A stretch of 64,000 bases of DNA from Anaerofustis butyriciformans (lineage in GTDB: Bacteria; Bacillota; Clostridia; Eubacteriales; Anaerofustaceae): positions 248,001-312,000 of the forward strand of contig NZ_JAYFFH010000002.1 in NCBI RefSeq assembly GCF_036289385.1, in the 5' to 3' direction. Each line of letters opens with the position of its first letter. Within the stretch, counting starts at the first letter, position 1. The notes under the pieces were generated by a model. That model did not search any database. It saw only the letters and a program-made list of their open reading frames with translations, and had not been told where the DNA came from. The translations under genes and the position numbers were made by a program. Of the stretch, positions 1-8,480 are shown in pieces.

Positions 1-607
1 TAATATTACCATTTATTATTCCGCTTTCAAGAATTACGTTTCCACCATCATAACCGCCCCATTTGTCAGCATCGAAAGCTATTCCGCCTTCTGCTGCAGT
101 TATTTCACTGCCACCTGTTATTGTAGTTGAACCGTTATTGTTTGAAACGATATATTGTGTTAAATTGTCTGTACCTGATAATTTAACATTATCAATAGTT
201 AGGTTACAATAATTTTGGATTAAAAGCTTTGCTGTTTTAGATGTAAGGGCACCGTTTTGAATTTTAACTGTTGAGCCTTTTAATAATTGAAGACCATTTG
301 TTTCAGTACCTGTTGAACCTACAGTGTCTGTAATATCCCATGTAAAATTATTTAAATCGAATGTTATGTTTTGATTTTCATTTACTTTTACACCGGAACC
401 CGTAAAATTGTCATTAAATATAATGACTGCGTTGATATTGTCCTTTGGAACAGCTGCCACCGCTTCTGCCACAGTATCATAATTTGTTTTGCTGTCTCCG
501 ATTTGGAGTGTTACTGCATCTGTTGCTGCGAATACATTTGAGAATAAAGAACATATGATGGCAATAATCGCAAAAACAGATATAATTTTTTTGTTTTGTT
601 TTTGCAT
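1..607 (-). CDS. Secreted surface protein, N-terminal part (runs off the window)
   Basis: An open minus-strand frame starts at an ATG ending at 607 behind an AGGAGAAA ribosome site and stays open to base 1, so only about 202 N-terminal residues are visible. It begins with a classic signal peptide (MQKQNKKIISVFAI..., cleavage probably near VFAA) and continues as Gly/Asn/Thr-rich sequence with short repeated turns (NGSTTITGGSEIT, GGNVILESGIING). Such turns are typical of right-handed beta-helix or pectate-lyase-like adhesins. There are no recognisable catalytic residues in the visible part. It is probably exported and cell-surface associated. The family assignment is inference, and the C-terminus, including any anchor, is outside the window. 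Confidence 0.7.
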   Translation of the reverse strand, partial: MQKQNKKIISVFAIIAIICSLFSNVFAATDAVTLQIGDSKTNYDTVAEAVAAVPKDNINAVIIFNDNFTGSGVKVNENQNITFDLNNFTWDITDTVGSTGTETNGLQLLKGSTVKIQNGALTSKTAKLLIQNYCNLTIDNVKLSGTDNLTQYIVSNNNGSTTITGGSEITAAEGGIAFDADKWGGYDGGNVILESGIINGNI

Positions 608-721
608 TAGTTTCTCCTTTTTATTTTATAATTATTTTTACAACAACTTATATATAAAAAGTATATATTATTAACTATATATTTTCAAGGGAAACCTTTA
701 TTTATAATATTATTAAAGAAA

Positions 722-737
722 TGTTTCACGTGAAACA
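722..737. promoter_or_regulatory. parS: parS centromere site (ParB/Spo0J binding)
   Basis: The 16-base palindrome TGTTTCACGTGAAACA matches the Bacillus subtilis parS consensus exactly and sits alone in the gap between two genes. ParB proteins load here and spread to organise the origin region. Known parS sites cluster around oriC, so the site suggests an origin-proximal location. I saw no second copy in the window. Confidence 0.9.
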
Positions 738-739
738 TT

Positions 740-1684
740 TTATATTAAGTTTAATGATTTCAATATAAAAAGCCACATGGTCAAGGTAAATGAGCTTAAT
801 AGTGTCGTTATCATAACGGTTGAAGATGATAAAATGCCTTCATGTCCCATATTCTTTGCCATAATAAATGAGCTGACTGTTGTAGCACTTCCAAGCATGA
901 CAAGTATTGTAACAAGATAATCATTTCTGTATCCCATATAAACTGCAAGTGGTAAAAATAAAGCACAAAATACTATTAACTTAAGCACTGCACATATTAT
1001 TGTAGGTTTTATTTCTCCAACTGCCTTTTTAAAATCAAAACTTGCACCTATGGATATAAGTCCAAGAGGTGTTGCAAGGTTTGCTAAGTTTTCTAATGTT
1101 GTATCCATTATTACGGGCTTTGAAAGTCCTGATAAAGACCATAAGATTCCAAATAAAATACCTAAGATTATAGGATTTTTTAGTATATCTATAAAGGTAG
1201 ACTTTATAACTTTTCTATCAAGTTTTTCTTTATTTGGTTTGAAAATGGAAAGTATTATAACAGCGGCAACATTATAAAGAGGAACTGCGCCTATAATCAT
1301 TAAAGGGGAAGCTCCTATGTTCCCGTAAATGTTTTGTACGAATGCTATTCCGATAATTGATGCAGAGCTTCTGTATGAACCTTGAATAAATTCTCCCTGT
1401 ATATTTTTGTTTTTTAAGAATAAAGATATAACATAGGATATCAAAATTGAAATAAGAGTAGCTATAAAGCAGAATAAAACAAATTTTGTATCCCAAAGTT
1501 CAATAAAATCAACACTGCTTACATCTTCAAATAAAAGTATTGGAAGAGCAACAGAAAATACTATTTTATTTAAGCCCTTATTAAATTCTTCATTTATTAT
1601 ATTTATCTTTTTTAAAAACATACCCACAATCATAATAAGGAAAATAGGTATTGTTGCATTTAAACTGAAAATCAAACTATTCAT
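740..1684 (-). CDS. AEC-family (auxin efflux carrier) permease
   Basis: This 314-residue protein is almost wholly hydrophobic, with about ten predicted membrane segments in two halves separated by a short charged loop (FKPNKEKLDRKV). That is the layout of the AEC / malate-auxin permease family. The C-terminal half carries family-typical small-residue stretches (LGLISIGASFDFKK and LGSATTVSSFIMAKNMG). It probably moves an organic anion across the cytoplasmic membrane; the substrate cannot be read from sequence. It stands alone between parS and the ICE, with its promoter side facing the ICE left end. Start ATG and a TAA stop are clear. Confidence 0.85.
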   Translation of the reverse strand: MNSLIFSLNATIPIFLIMIVGMFLKKINIINEEFNKGLNKIVFSVALPILLFEDVSSVDFIELWDTKFVLFCFIATLISILISYVISLFLKNKNIQGEFIQGSYRSSASIIGIAFVQNIYGNIGASPLMIIGAVPLYNVAAVIILSIFKPNKEKLDRKVIKSTFIDILKNPIILGILFGILWSLSGLSKPVIMDTTLENLANLATPLGLISIGASFDFKKAVGEIKPTIICAVLKLIVFCALFLPLAVYMGYRNDYLVTILVMLGSATTVSSFIMAKNMGHEGILSSSTVMITTLLSSFTLTMWLFILKSLNLI

Positions 1685-1901
1685 AATAACACCTCAAAGA
1701 AAATTTTAACACATTATTTTTTTCTTCAAGAACATTTTTATTATGTATTTGTTTTCAAATTAAACAATGATACATATTTAGTGATTAAATAATATTTAAA
1801 GTAATTTATTATAATATTTTTAAGGGGAAAATCTTTCTAAAAAGTCCGATTATCCCCTAAAACACTGTATTTATCGTATTTTTTGAGGACTTCAAACTTT
1901 G

Positions 1902-1922
1902 AATTTACCACGAATTTACTAC
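1902..1922 (+). repeat. ICE left-end integrase arm-type sites
   Basis: Two tandem copies of ATTTAC(C/T)AC lie just inside the left end and recur almost identically at 24652-24672 inside the right end, in the same orientation. In Tn916 such repeats (DR2) bind the N-terminal domain of integrase. Confidence 0.7.
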
Positions 1923-1926
1923 AAAC

Positions 1927-1947
1927 GAGCAAGCCTTGAACTCGATA
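1927..1947 (+). repeat. Inverted copy of the int leader segment
   Basis: These 21 bases (gagcaagccttgaactcgat + a) match the reverse complement of 23397-23417, in the xis-int gap, at 20 of 21 positions. At the right-hand copy the same bases form one arm of a hairpin. It may be a shared recombination or regulatory site linking the two ends. Confidence 0.6.
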
Positions 1948-2025
1948 CGAAGTCCCAGCTCTGATAGATATGGTACAGCACATCAGTATTGATAAACTAA
2001 AAATTGAATATCGCAAGTAGATTAT

Positions 2026-2081
2026 GGAACGCCGATATTGACGTTCCTTTTCTATTTCCAGCCGTTCAGAAATGGACGGCT
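2026..2081 (+). terminator. Two hairpins with T-tracts ahead of the adhesin gene
   Basis: Stem GGAACG/CGTTCC (2026-2047) is followed by TTTTCTATTTCC. A second stem AGCCGT/ACGGCT (2060-2081) is followed by TTTTTCTATATCC. Both resemble intrinsic terminators and sit within 40 bases of the adhesin start, so they could attenuate it. Confidence 0.55.
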
Positions 2082-2116
2082 TTTTCTATATCCAAACGAA
2101 AGGAGAATTTAAAGCT

Positions 2117-5100
2117 ATGAAAAAGATATTGAAGCGATTAGCCACAGGCTTCCTTGCCTTTGCAACTATCGCTACCGCTTTGCCGACAACGGCAGTCCAC
2201 GCTTCCGAGAAGCAATACTGGACAGAAAGTGCCGAGCGTGTCGGTATCGTTGAAAAAGTGATGAATGACGGCTCTATCGGTTCGACGTTCAATGAGGGCT
2301 ATATGAAAGTTGAGGGTGAAACTGCCTATTGTGTAGACATTAACACCGACTTCAAGAACGGCTACAAGACCAGAGCCGACGCAAGCACACGCATGAGCTA
2401 CGACCAGATTTCCGACGTTGCCCTCTCTCTGGAATACGTCAAGCAGTACACACAAAGTCACAGCGGATTGAACTATAAACAGGTCTATCTTCTTGAACAG
2501 TGTGTCGTATGGCAGAGGTTGAGCGTTCATCTGGGCTGGCAATGCGATAACGTCAGAGCTTCCTATGATGAAATCCCAAAAGCGATACAGGACGAGGTTT
2601 ACGCTGGGGCGAAAGCCTTTGCCAGCGAGAACAAGGAACGCTATGAATGTGGCGGTTATATCTACTCTGGCGAGGGGCAGGACATTGGACAGTTCTGGGC
2701 GAAACTTGCCGTTGGAAATGCCACCCTTAAAAAGACTTCCAGTAATGCCAGCATTACCGACGGGAACGGGCTTTACTCTATCGCTGGTGCGACTTATGGT
2801 ATCTATTCTGATAAGGACTGCACAAAACAGCTTGCCACCCTTACGACTGATAACAGCGGAAATACTGATACCGTGGAAGTAAAGGCTGGCACAGTCTATA
2901 TCAAAGAGCTTTCCGCTCCTGCTGGCTACAAGGTGGACAATACAGTGTATTCCTTAAATGTGGAAGCGGGCAAGACAGCAACCTTGAACGTATCCGATAC
3001 GCCAAAGGTTACAGACACACTTATTGAGCTTTTCAAGATTGACATGGAAACACAGAAAGACGCTCCACAGGGCGACGCTTCCCTAGAGGGTGCGGAGTTC
3101 ACATGGAAATTCTATGCGGGACACTATACCGCTGACAATCTCCCTAGCGAGCCTACCAAAACATGGGTGACAAAGACAATCGCTGAAAAAGACAGCGACG
3201 GCACTATCCATTATGTTTCCCGCCTTTCTGATGAATACAAGGTATCTGGGGACAGCTTCTATACACAGGACGGTAAGAACGTGCTTCCTTTAGGAACGCT
3301 GACCGTTGAGGAAACGAAAGCTCCTAACGGCTATCTTCTTGACGGTGCATATATGCAGGCAAACGGTAGCGAAGAACAGATTAAAGGAATGTACCTTACA
3401 CAGATTACCGAGGACGGCGACATTGCCGTACTGTCTGGAAGCAATCAGTACCATGTATCAGACAAGGTTATCCGTGGCGGTGTGAAAATCCAGAAACGAG
3501 ATTTGGAAACCAGCGATACCAAAGGTCAAGGAAGTGCGACCTTGAAAGACGCTGAATTTGAAATCATTTCCCTTAATGACAATGCCGTACTTGTCGAGGG
3601 AAAACTTTACAGCAAGAATGAAGTGGTAAAGACAATCCTTACCGACATTGAGGGCGTGGCTTCTACTTCTGCCGATTTACTTCCTTACGGAAAATACCGT
3701 ATCGAGGAAAGCAAAGCACCAGAGGGCTATTTGACGGACGGTGCAGAACCGATTGAATTTGAAATCACAGAGGACGGAAAAATCGTTGACCTTACAGGTG
3801 CGGACACTTCCATTTACAATCAAGTGAAGCGTGGCGACCTAGAGGGTGTCAAGATTGGAGACGGCACACACCAGCGTCTTGCGGGAGTGACCTTTAGGAT
3901 CACAAGCAAGACCACAGGTGAGAGCCACATTATCGTGACAGATGATAACGGGCAGTTCTCCACTTCTTCTGACTGGGCTTCCCATAAACACAACACCAAT
4001 GCAGGAAAGACCAGCGAGGACGGTATCTGGTTTGGAACAAGCGAGCCAGACGACAGCAAGGGTGCTTTGATTTACGATACCTATATCATTGAGGAATTAC
4101 GCTGTGAGGGCAACAAAGGCTTTGAGCTTATCCCACCGTTTGAAATCGTGGTGTCCAGAAACAACGTGACCGTTGACTTAGGGACACTGACTGATGAATA
4201 TGAGAAAGAAATCTCTATCCATACCACAGCCACAGGCAAGGACGGTGAGAAGTCTATCGTGGCTGGCAAAGAGGTAACAATCATTGATACCGTTACCCTT
4301 GACGGGCTGGAAAAAGGCACAAAATATCAGCTCAAAGGCTGGCAGATATTGAAAGAAGAAAACGCCGAGCTTCTTATCGACGGACAGCGTGTGGAAAGTG
4401 ATTACACATTCACAGCCGACAGCGAAGAAATGAAGATTGAAATGGAATATACGTTCAACGCTTCTTCTCTGGGCGGTCAGAACCTTGTTACCTTTGAGGA
4501 ACTTTACGACCTTTCCAATGAGGACGAGCCTGTAAAGGTGGCAGAACACAAGGACATTGACGACGAGGGACAGACGGTGCTTATCACGGAGCGTATCATC
4601 TCTATCCATACCACAGCGACCAGCGAGGACGGAAAGAAAGAGATTGAAGCAGGAAAAGACGTGACAATCATTGATACCGTTACCCTTGACGGCTTGGAAA
4701 TCGGCACAAAGTATCAGCTTGTAGGCTGGCAGATGATTAAGGACGAAAACGCCGAGCTTATCATCAATGGTGAGCGTGTCGAGAATGACTATACCTTTAC
4801 TGCCGAGAGTGAAAGCATGGAAGTCCAGATTTCCTTTACTTTCGACGCTTCCGAGCTGGGCGAGAAAGAACTTGTAACCTTTGAGGAATTATACGATTTG
4901 AGCAATCCAGACGAACCGACAAAGGTTACAGAGCATAAGGACATTGAGGACGACGGGCAGACTGTGACAATCACAGAAGTACCAGAAACGCCAGAAGAAC
5001 CAACAGAGCCAGAACAGCCGACCACACCAGATACACCGAGCAAGACAACGGACGCTCCAAAGACAGGTGATAATACAAACATTGCCTTATTCTTAGGGCT

Positions 5101-5164
5101 TCTTGTTCTTTCTGGTGCAGGCGTGGCAGGAACATACTTCATCAAGCGTCGTAAACGCTCATAG
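2117..5164 (+). CDS. LPXTG-like surface adhesin with thioester, SpaA/CnaB and VaFE (T-Q ester) domains
   Basis: This 1015-residue cargo protein begins with a signal peptide (MKKILKRLATGFLAF..., cleaved near VHAS). Next is a thioester domain with the two signature pieces, Cys72 in AYCVD and Gln128 in LEQCVVW, which in this family form an internal Cys-Gln thioester that can bind host surfaces covalently. Several SpaA/CnaB-like repeats follow (ETKAPNGYLLDG and ESKAPEGYLTDG motifs). Two near-identical VaFE / T-Q ester repeats lie at about residues 693-825 and 825-955 (LVTFEELYDLSN in both). The tail has a sortase-like APKTG motif, a membrane helix and RRKR. No sortase is encoded on the element, so anchoring must use a host enzyme. 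ATG 2117 is chosen for its AAAGGAG site. Confidence 0.9.
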   Translation: MKKILKRLATGFLAFATIATALPTTAVHASEKQYWTESAERVGIVEKVMNDGSIGSTFNEGYMKVEGETAYCVDINTDFKNGYKTRADASTRMSYDQISDVALSLEYVKQYTQSHSGLNYKQVYLLEQCVVWQRLSVHLGWQCDNVRASYDEIPKAIQDEVYAGAKAFASENKERYECGGYIYSGEGQDIGQFWAKLAVGNATLKKTSSNASITDGNGLYSIAGATYGIYSDKDCTKQLATLTTDNSGNTDTVEVKAGTVYIKELSAPAGYKVDNTVYSLNVEAGKTATLNVSDTPKVTDTLIELFKIDMETQKDAPQGDASLEGAEFTWKFYAGHYTADNLPSEPTKTWVTKTIAEKDSDGTIHYVSRLSDEYKVSGDSFYTQDGKNVLPLGTLTVEETKAPNGYLLDGAYMQANGSEEQIKGMYLTQITEDGDIAVLSGSNQYHVSDKVIRGGVKIQKRDLETSDTKGQGSATLKDAEFEIISLNDNAVLVEGKLYSKNEVVKTILTDIEGVASTSADLLPYGKYRIEESKAPEGYLTDGAEPIEFEITEDGKIVDLTGADTSIYNQVKRGDLEGVKIGDGTHQRLAGVTFRITSKTTGESHIIVTDDNGQFSTSSDWASHKHNTNAGKTSEDGIWFGTSEPDDSKGALIYDTYIIEELRCEGNKGFELIPPFEIVVSRNNVTVDLGTLTDEYEKEISIHTTATGKDGEKSIVAGKEVTIIDTVTLDGLEKGTKYQLKGWQILKEENAELLIDGQRVESDYTFTADSEEMKIEMEYTFNASSLGGQNLVTFEELYDLSNEDEPVKVAEHKDIDDEGQTVLITERIISIHTTATSEDGKKEIEAGKDVTIIDTVTLDGLEIGTKYQLVGWQMIKDENAELIINGERVENDYTFTAESESMEVQISFTFDASELGEKELVTFEELYDLSNPDEPTKVTEHKDIEDDGQTVTITEVPETPEEPTEPEQPTTPDTPSKTTDAPKTGDNTNIALFLGLLVLSGAGVAGTYFIKRRKRS

Positions 5165-5353
5165 GATAATCTGCTTATGATGATGAAGAAATCACGTTCC
5201 CCGCCGTATGTTCTGATGTAACAGGAAATGATAATCGAAACTGTTTCTTTTCTGTTCTTCTGCTTGCAGATCAACGGAAAAGAACAGTCCACTAGGGGCG
5301 TGGGGAGTGTAGCTCCCCACATATCAATCACAGAAAGAAATGAGGTAGAACAC

Positions 5354-5680
5354 ATGAAATTAAAATATATCGTGCCTAACATGGCACAGACATTTGGAAA
5401 TTTGGAGTTTGCAGGAGAAAATGACGTGGAGCAACAGCGTGTCAATGGTCGCTTTGTTCCCGTGACAAGAAGCTATAACCTGTATTCCGACATTCAGAGA
5501 GCCGACGACATTATCGTGGTGCTTCCCGCAAAGGCTGGGGAAAAGCGTTTCAAGTATGAGCAGAAAGTAAAGCTCGTCAATCCTAAGATTACCGCCGAGG
5601 GAAAGAACGTGCGAGGTCGTGGCTACACCAACTATATTTTAAACGCTGACGATATGCTTCCAGTCGAGGAAAGCAAGTAA
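5354..5680 (+). CDS. Tn916 Orf23-like protein, DUF961/YdcP family
   Basis: This 108-residue soluble protein resembles the YdcP/DUF961 proteins that open the transfer region of Tn916 and ICEBs1. The start at ATG 5354 (MKLKYIVPNMAQTFG) has a GAGGTAGAA site upstream; a longer frame back to 5228 has no ribosome site. It is a paralogue of the next gene: both share an N-terminal beta-rich layout and a KYEQKVKLVNP / YNAEVELINP core. In related elements these proteins assist conjugation, possibly in element replication or mobilisation, but the biochemical role is not established. Confidence 0.85.
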   Translation: MKLKYIVPNMAQTFGNLEFAGENDVEQQRVNGRFVPVTRSYNLYSDIQRADDIIVVLPAKAGEKRFKYEQKVKLVNPKITAEGKNVRGRGYTNYILNADDMLPVEESK

Positions 5681-5696
5681 AGGGGGATAACAGAAT

Positions 5697-6083
5697 ATGA
5701 GATTAGCAAATGGAATTGTATTAGATAAGGAAAAGACGTTTGGAGTGCTGAAATTCTCTGCCCTTAGACATGAGGTGCGTGTAGAAAATGAGGACGGGAC
5801 GACCAGCGAAGAAATCAAGCGTAGAACCTACGACTTGAAATGCAGTCAGCAGGAACGCACGATACAGGTATCTATCCCAGCGGAAATCCCTGTCAAGGAC
5901 TACCCGTATAATGCAGAGGTGGAGCTTATCAATCCTGTTGCCGATACGGTGGCAAACGCCAACTACCGAGGGGCAGACGTGGAATGGTACATCAAGGCAG
6001 ACGACATTGTATTGAAGAATAAAGGCGGTCAGCCCGCAGGCAATCCGCAGAACCACGCTCCGCAGGGACAGCAGAAAAAATAA
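5697..6083 (+). CDS. Tn916 Orf22-like protein, DUF961/YdcP family
   Basis: This is a 128-residue paralogue of the preceding protein, only 16 bases downstream and so co-transcribed, with an AGGGGG site before ATG 5697. It keeps the family core (AEVELINPVADTVANANYRG) and ends in a low-complexity Gln/Pro/Lys tail (PAGNPQNHAPQGQQKK) that looks disordered. In Tn916 the equivalent Orf22 lies just before the coupling protein gene. Its function is a conjugation accessory role by position; nothing more specific can be read from the sequence. Confidence 0.85.
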   Translation: MRLANGIVLDKEKTFGVLKFSALRHEVRVENEDGTTSEEIKRRTYDLKCSQQERTIQVSIPAEIPVKDYPYNAEVELINPVADTVANANYRGADVEWYIKADDIVLKNKGGQPAGNPQNHAPQGQQKK

Positions 6084-6102
6084 TTAGCAAAACATATTTT
6101 CA

Positions 6103-6131
6103 TTGTAGATGATATGGAATAGAGATATAAT
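6103..6131 (+). promoter_or_regulatory. Promoter for the zinc-ribbon gene
   Basis: TTGTAG (6103-6108), a 17-base spacer and a perfect TATAAT (6126-6131) precede the small gene at 6167. The sequence around it is AT-rich, unlike the ICE backbone, suggesting a separately acquired small unit. Confidence 0.6.
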
Positions 6132-6166
6132 GAGCTTATAAATTACGATTTTGGAGGTGCTGGTAA

Positions 6167-6364
6167 ATGCGTAAATGTATTCGCTGTGGCAGTGAAATGA
6201 AAGAAAATTGTGCTGTTAAAGTTGAGGGAGCTGGTTATGGTATCGTTTTATCATCAGATGAAAACAAATTATTTGGTGGAAGAATGGGTAAACCTAAAGT
6301 GGCTATCTGCCCTAAATGTGGCGAGGTATCTATTTACATTGAAGATGTTGAAAAGCTCAAATAA
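6167..6364 (+). CDS. Small zinc-ribbon protein
   Basis: This 65-residue protein has two CxxC knuckles (CIRCG at the N-terminus and CPKCG near residue 50) that would bind one zinc ion, flanking a short Gly-rich segment. Zinc ribbons of this size usually bind nucleic acid or a protein partner. It has its own promoter and a GGAGGTG site, and its codon use is more AT-rich than the flanking transfer genes. It is not part of the core Tn916 set, so it is probably an insertion into the element. The function is unknown. Confidence 0.7.
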   Translation: MRKCIRCGSEMKENCAVKVEGAGYGIVLSSDENKLFGGRMGKPKVAICPKCGEVSIYIEDVEKLK

Positions 6365-6398
6365 CTATTGATTTTCAATCTATATCCAGTATTACACG

Positions 6399-6428
6399 AA
6401 GCGGTTAGTCTTTACGATTGACCGCTTT
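6399..6428 (+). terminator. Hairpin with T-tract ahead of the coupling-protein gene
   Basis: Stem AAGCGGT/ACCGCTT followed by TTTTTCCATATCCAG lies 25 bases before the tcpA start. The tail matches the ones after the hairpins at 2060 and 10070, so this is a recurring element module. Confidence 0.55.
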
Positions 6429-6452
6429 TTCCATATCCAGAAAGGGGTGTTT

Positions 6453-7832
6453 ATGAACATATTGAAATACAAGGGAAAGCGTATCAGAGCCAGCGACAAG
6501 AACCTTGTGTACCGCTTCTGTGCGGGTACGCTCCTGCTCCTGTTCGTGGCGGTTCTCCTGCTACTGAACATGGGACAGCTCATGCGTACCGATTGGGAAC
6601 ATTTCAGTTTACTTGATAATGGGCTGACGCTTTCTACATACAACTTCATAACCATAGGGATAGCGACTGGTGTTTGTACATTGGTCGCTTTTCTTTATTA
6701 CCGCTTTCGCTATGACAGCTTCAAGAAGCTATTACACCGCCAAAAGCTCTCCCGCATGATACTGGACAATAAGTGGTATGAAGCACAGACCGTACAGGAC
6801 AGCGGTTTTTTCACTGACCTGCAAGGCAGATCAAGGGAAAAAATTGTCTGGTTTCCTAAAATCTATTATCAAATGGAAACGGGACTGCTTCATATCCGCT
6901 GTGAAATCTCTTTGGGAAAGTATCAAGACCAGCTCCTTAGACTGGAAGATAAACTGGAAAGCGGGCTTTACTGTGAGCTGACCGACAAGACGCTCCATGA
7001 CGGCTATATCGAATACGTTTTACTTTATGACATGATAGCGAACCGTATCTCGATTGACGAAGTAAAAGCAGAAAACGGGGGCTTGCGTCTGATGAAGAAC
7101 CTCACATGGGAATATGACGCACTCCCTCACGCCCTTATCTGTGGCGGGACTGGCGGTGGAAAGACCTATTTCCTGCTGACAATCATTGAAGCCCTCTTGC
7201 AGACCAACGCCCAGCTATTCATCTTAGACCCTAAGAACGCTGACCTTGCGGACTTGGGTACGGTCATGGATAACGTGTACCATACCAAAGAAGATATGAT
7301 TGAATGTGTCAATGCGTTCTATGAGGGCATGATACAGCGAAGCGAGGAAATGAAGCAACACCCAGACTACAAGACGGGCGAAAACTATGCCTATCTGGGC
7401 TTACCGCCCTGCTTCCTTATCTTTGACGAGTATGTGGCGTTCTTGGAAATGCTGGGGACAAAGGAAAGCATAAGCCTTTTAAGCCAGCTAAAGAAAATCG
7501 TCATGCTCGGCAGACAGGCGGGCTATTTTCTCATTGTTGCCTGCCAGCGACCCGACGCAAAGTATTTTTCAGACGGTATCAGAGATAACTTCAACTTCCG
7601 TGTGGGCTTGGGGCGTATCAGCGAGCTAGGCTACGGTATGCTTTTCGGAAGCGACGTAAAGAAACAGTTCTTCCAGAAGCGTATCAAAGGACGTGGCTAT
7701 TGTGATGTGGGAACGAGCGTCATATCGGAGTTTTACACTCCCCTTGTTCCAAAGGGGCATGATTTTTTACAGGCTATCGGCTCTCTTGCACTGGCAAGAC
7801 AAACCGTATCAGATGAACGAAAGGAGAATTGA
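6453..7832 (+). CDS. FtsK/SpoIIIE-type coupling protein (Tn916 Orf21, TcpA-like)
   Basis: This 459-residue protein has two N-terminal membrane helices (about residues 25-45 and 65-85) followed by an FtsK-type ATPase domain. The Walker A motif GGTGGGKT is at about residue 230, and LIFDEY provides a Walker B-like strand near 325. It is the inner-membrane coupling protein that brings the relaxase-DNA complex to the transfer channel. I prefer ATG 6453, six bases after the alternative GTG, because AAAGGGG is correctly spaced from it. It lies next to oriT and the relaxase, as in Tn916. Confidence 0.93.
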   Translation: MNILKYKGKRIRASDKNLVYRFCAGTLLLLFVAVLLLLNMGQLMRTDWEHFSLLDNGLTLSTYNFITIGIATGVCTLVAFLYYRFRYDSFKKLLHRQKLSRMILDNKWYEAQTVQDSGFFTDLQGRSREKIVWFPKIYYQMETGLLHIRCEISLGKYQDQLLRLEDKLESGLYCELTDKTLHDGYIEYVLLYDMIANRISIDEVKAENGGLRLMKNLTWEYDALPHALICGGTGGGKTYFLLTIIEALLQTNAQLFILDPKNADLADLGTVMDNVYHTKEDMIECVNAFYEGMIQRSEEMKQHPDYKTGENYAYLGLPPCFLIFDEYVAFLEMLGTKESISLLSQLKKIVMLGRQAGYFLIVACQRPDAKYFSDGIRDNFNFRVGLGRISELGYGMLFGSDVKKQFFQKRIKGRGYCDVGTSVISEFYTPLVPKGHDFLQAIGSLALARQTVSDERKEN

Positions 7833-7839
7833 AAAATTT

Positions 7840-8244
7840 ATGGGATTTTTAGAAATGGGTTACAGCGACCCTAACACTGATTTTCATGTTGAGGGTGTCT
7901 GCGTAGACTTTGACCGCTTTCTTGCGGACTTGGAAAGTGTCGCTGGCACGACTGATGATAAATGCGAGGAATTTCCGACAGAAGCCTATCATGCACGCAT
8001 GGAAGATATTCTGACAGAAGCGGGGCTTGGGAGATTGAAACTTCCGTTGCTCTTTTCCGTGGTGCTGGACGAATGGCTTTCCATTCATGGGTTTGACTAC
8101 CGCTTTACGTTTCTTGTGGTGGATAAGGAGTTTTTCAGACAGATATACCATGAATACGAGATTGACAAGGATATTGTCAGAAAATGCCTTTCTGCCGATA
8201 CCGACGTTATCGTAGTTTATACGGGCATGACAAGGATAGACTGA
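7840..8244 (+). CDS. Conserved ICE hypothetical protein between coupling protein and oriT
   Basis: This is a 134-residue acidic protein of unknown function. ATG 7840 has a strong AAAGGAG site inside the end of tcpA; an overlapping upstream ATG at 7813 is less likely. The sequence shows no membrane helix or known motif; the C-terminal half (YRFTFLVVDKEFFRQIYHEYE) is mixed alpha/beta. It ends in TGA directly before the oriT region. Original Tn916 has no gene here in my recollection, so this may mark a sub-lineage of the family found in gut Clostridia. Translationally it is coupled to the transfer operon. Confidence 0.7.
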   Translation: MGFLEMGYSDPNTDFHVEGVCVDFDRFLADLESVAGTTDDKCEEFPTEAYHARMEDILTEAGLGRLKLPLLFSVVLDEWLSIHGFDYRFTFLVVDKEFFRQIYHEYEIDKDIVRKCLSADTDVIVVYTGMTRID

Positions 8245-8480
8245 ACCACTGACGGCTGGAACGGTCAGCGAAGCGAACCAGACCGTGTAAGCCGTCCTGT
8301 GGAGCAGGGCTTGCCCTGCTCCACGAAAGAAGCCCCTCGGTATCTAACAGAGGGGCACAATTCCGCTGGAAACTACGGTCAAAAAGTCTGGAAATCCCGC
8401 TTGGTATAAGGGCTTTCCCTTACTCATGGCTGGCTGTGACAATCGGCGGAAAATATCACAGATTTCTAAAAATACACGAT
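8245..8480 (+). other. oriT: oriT region of the ICE
   Basis: This non-coding gap between the coupling protein side and the relaxase corresponds to oriT of Tn916. It holds a perfect 12-base stem GTGGAGCAGGGC / GCCCTGCTCCAC with a two-base loop (8299-8324) and a second stem GCCCCTC/GAGGGGC (8332-8356). A TTGGT sequence at about 8400 could be the nick region. The position of the nick is inference from the family. Confidence 0.75.

Noticed and set aside
2138..5445. Several long minus-strand frames opposite the adhesin gene
   Set aside because: They are shadows of its repetitive coding sequence, with no ribosome sites or recognisable domains.
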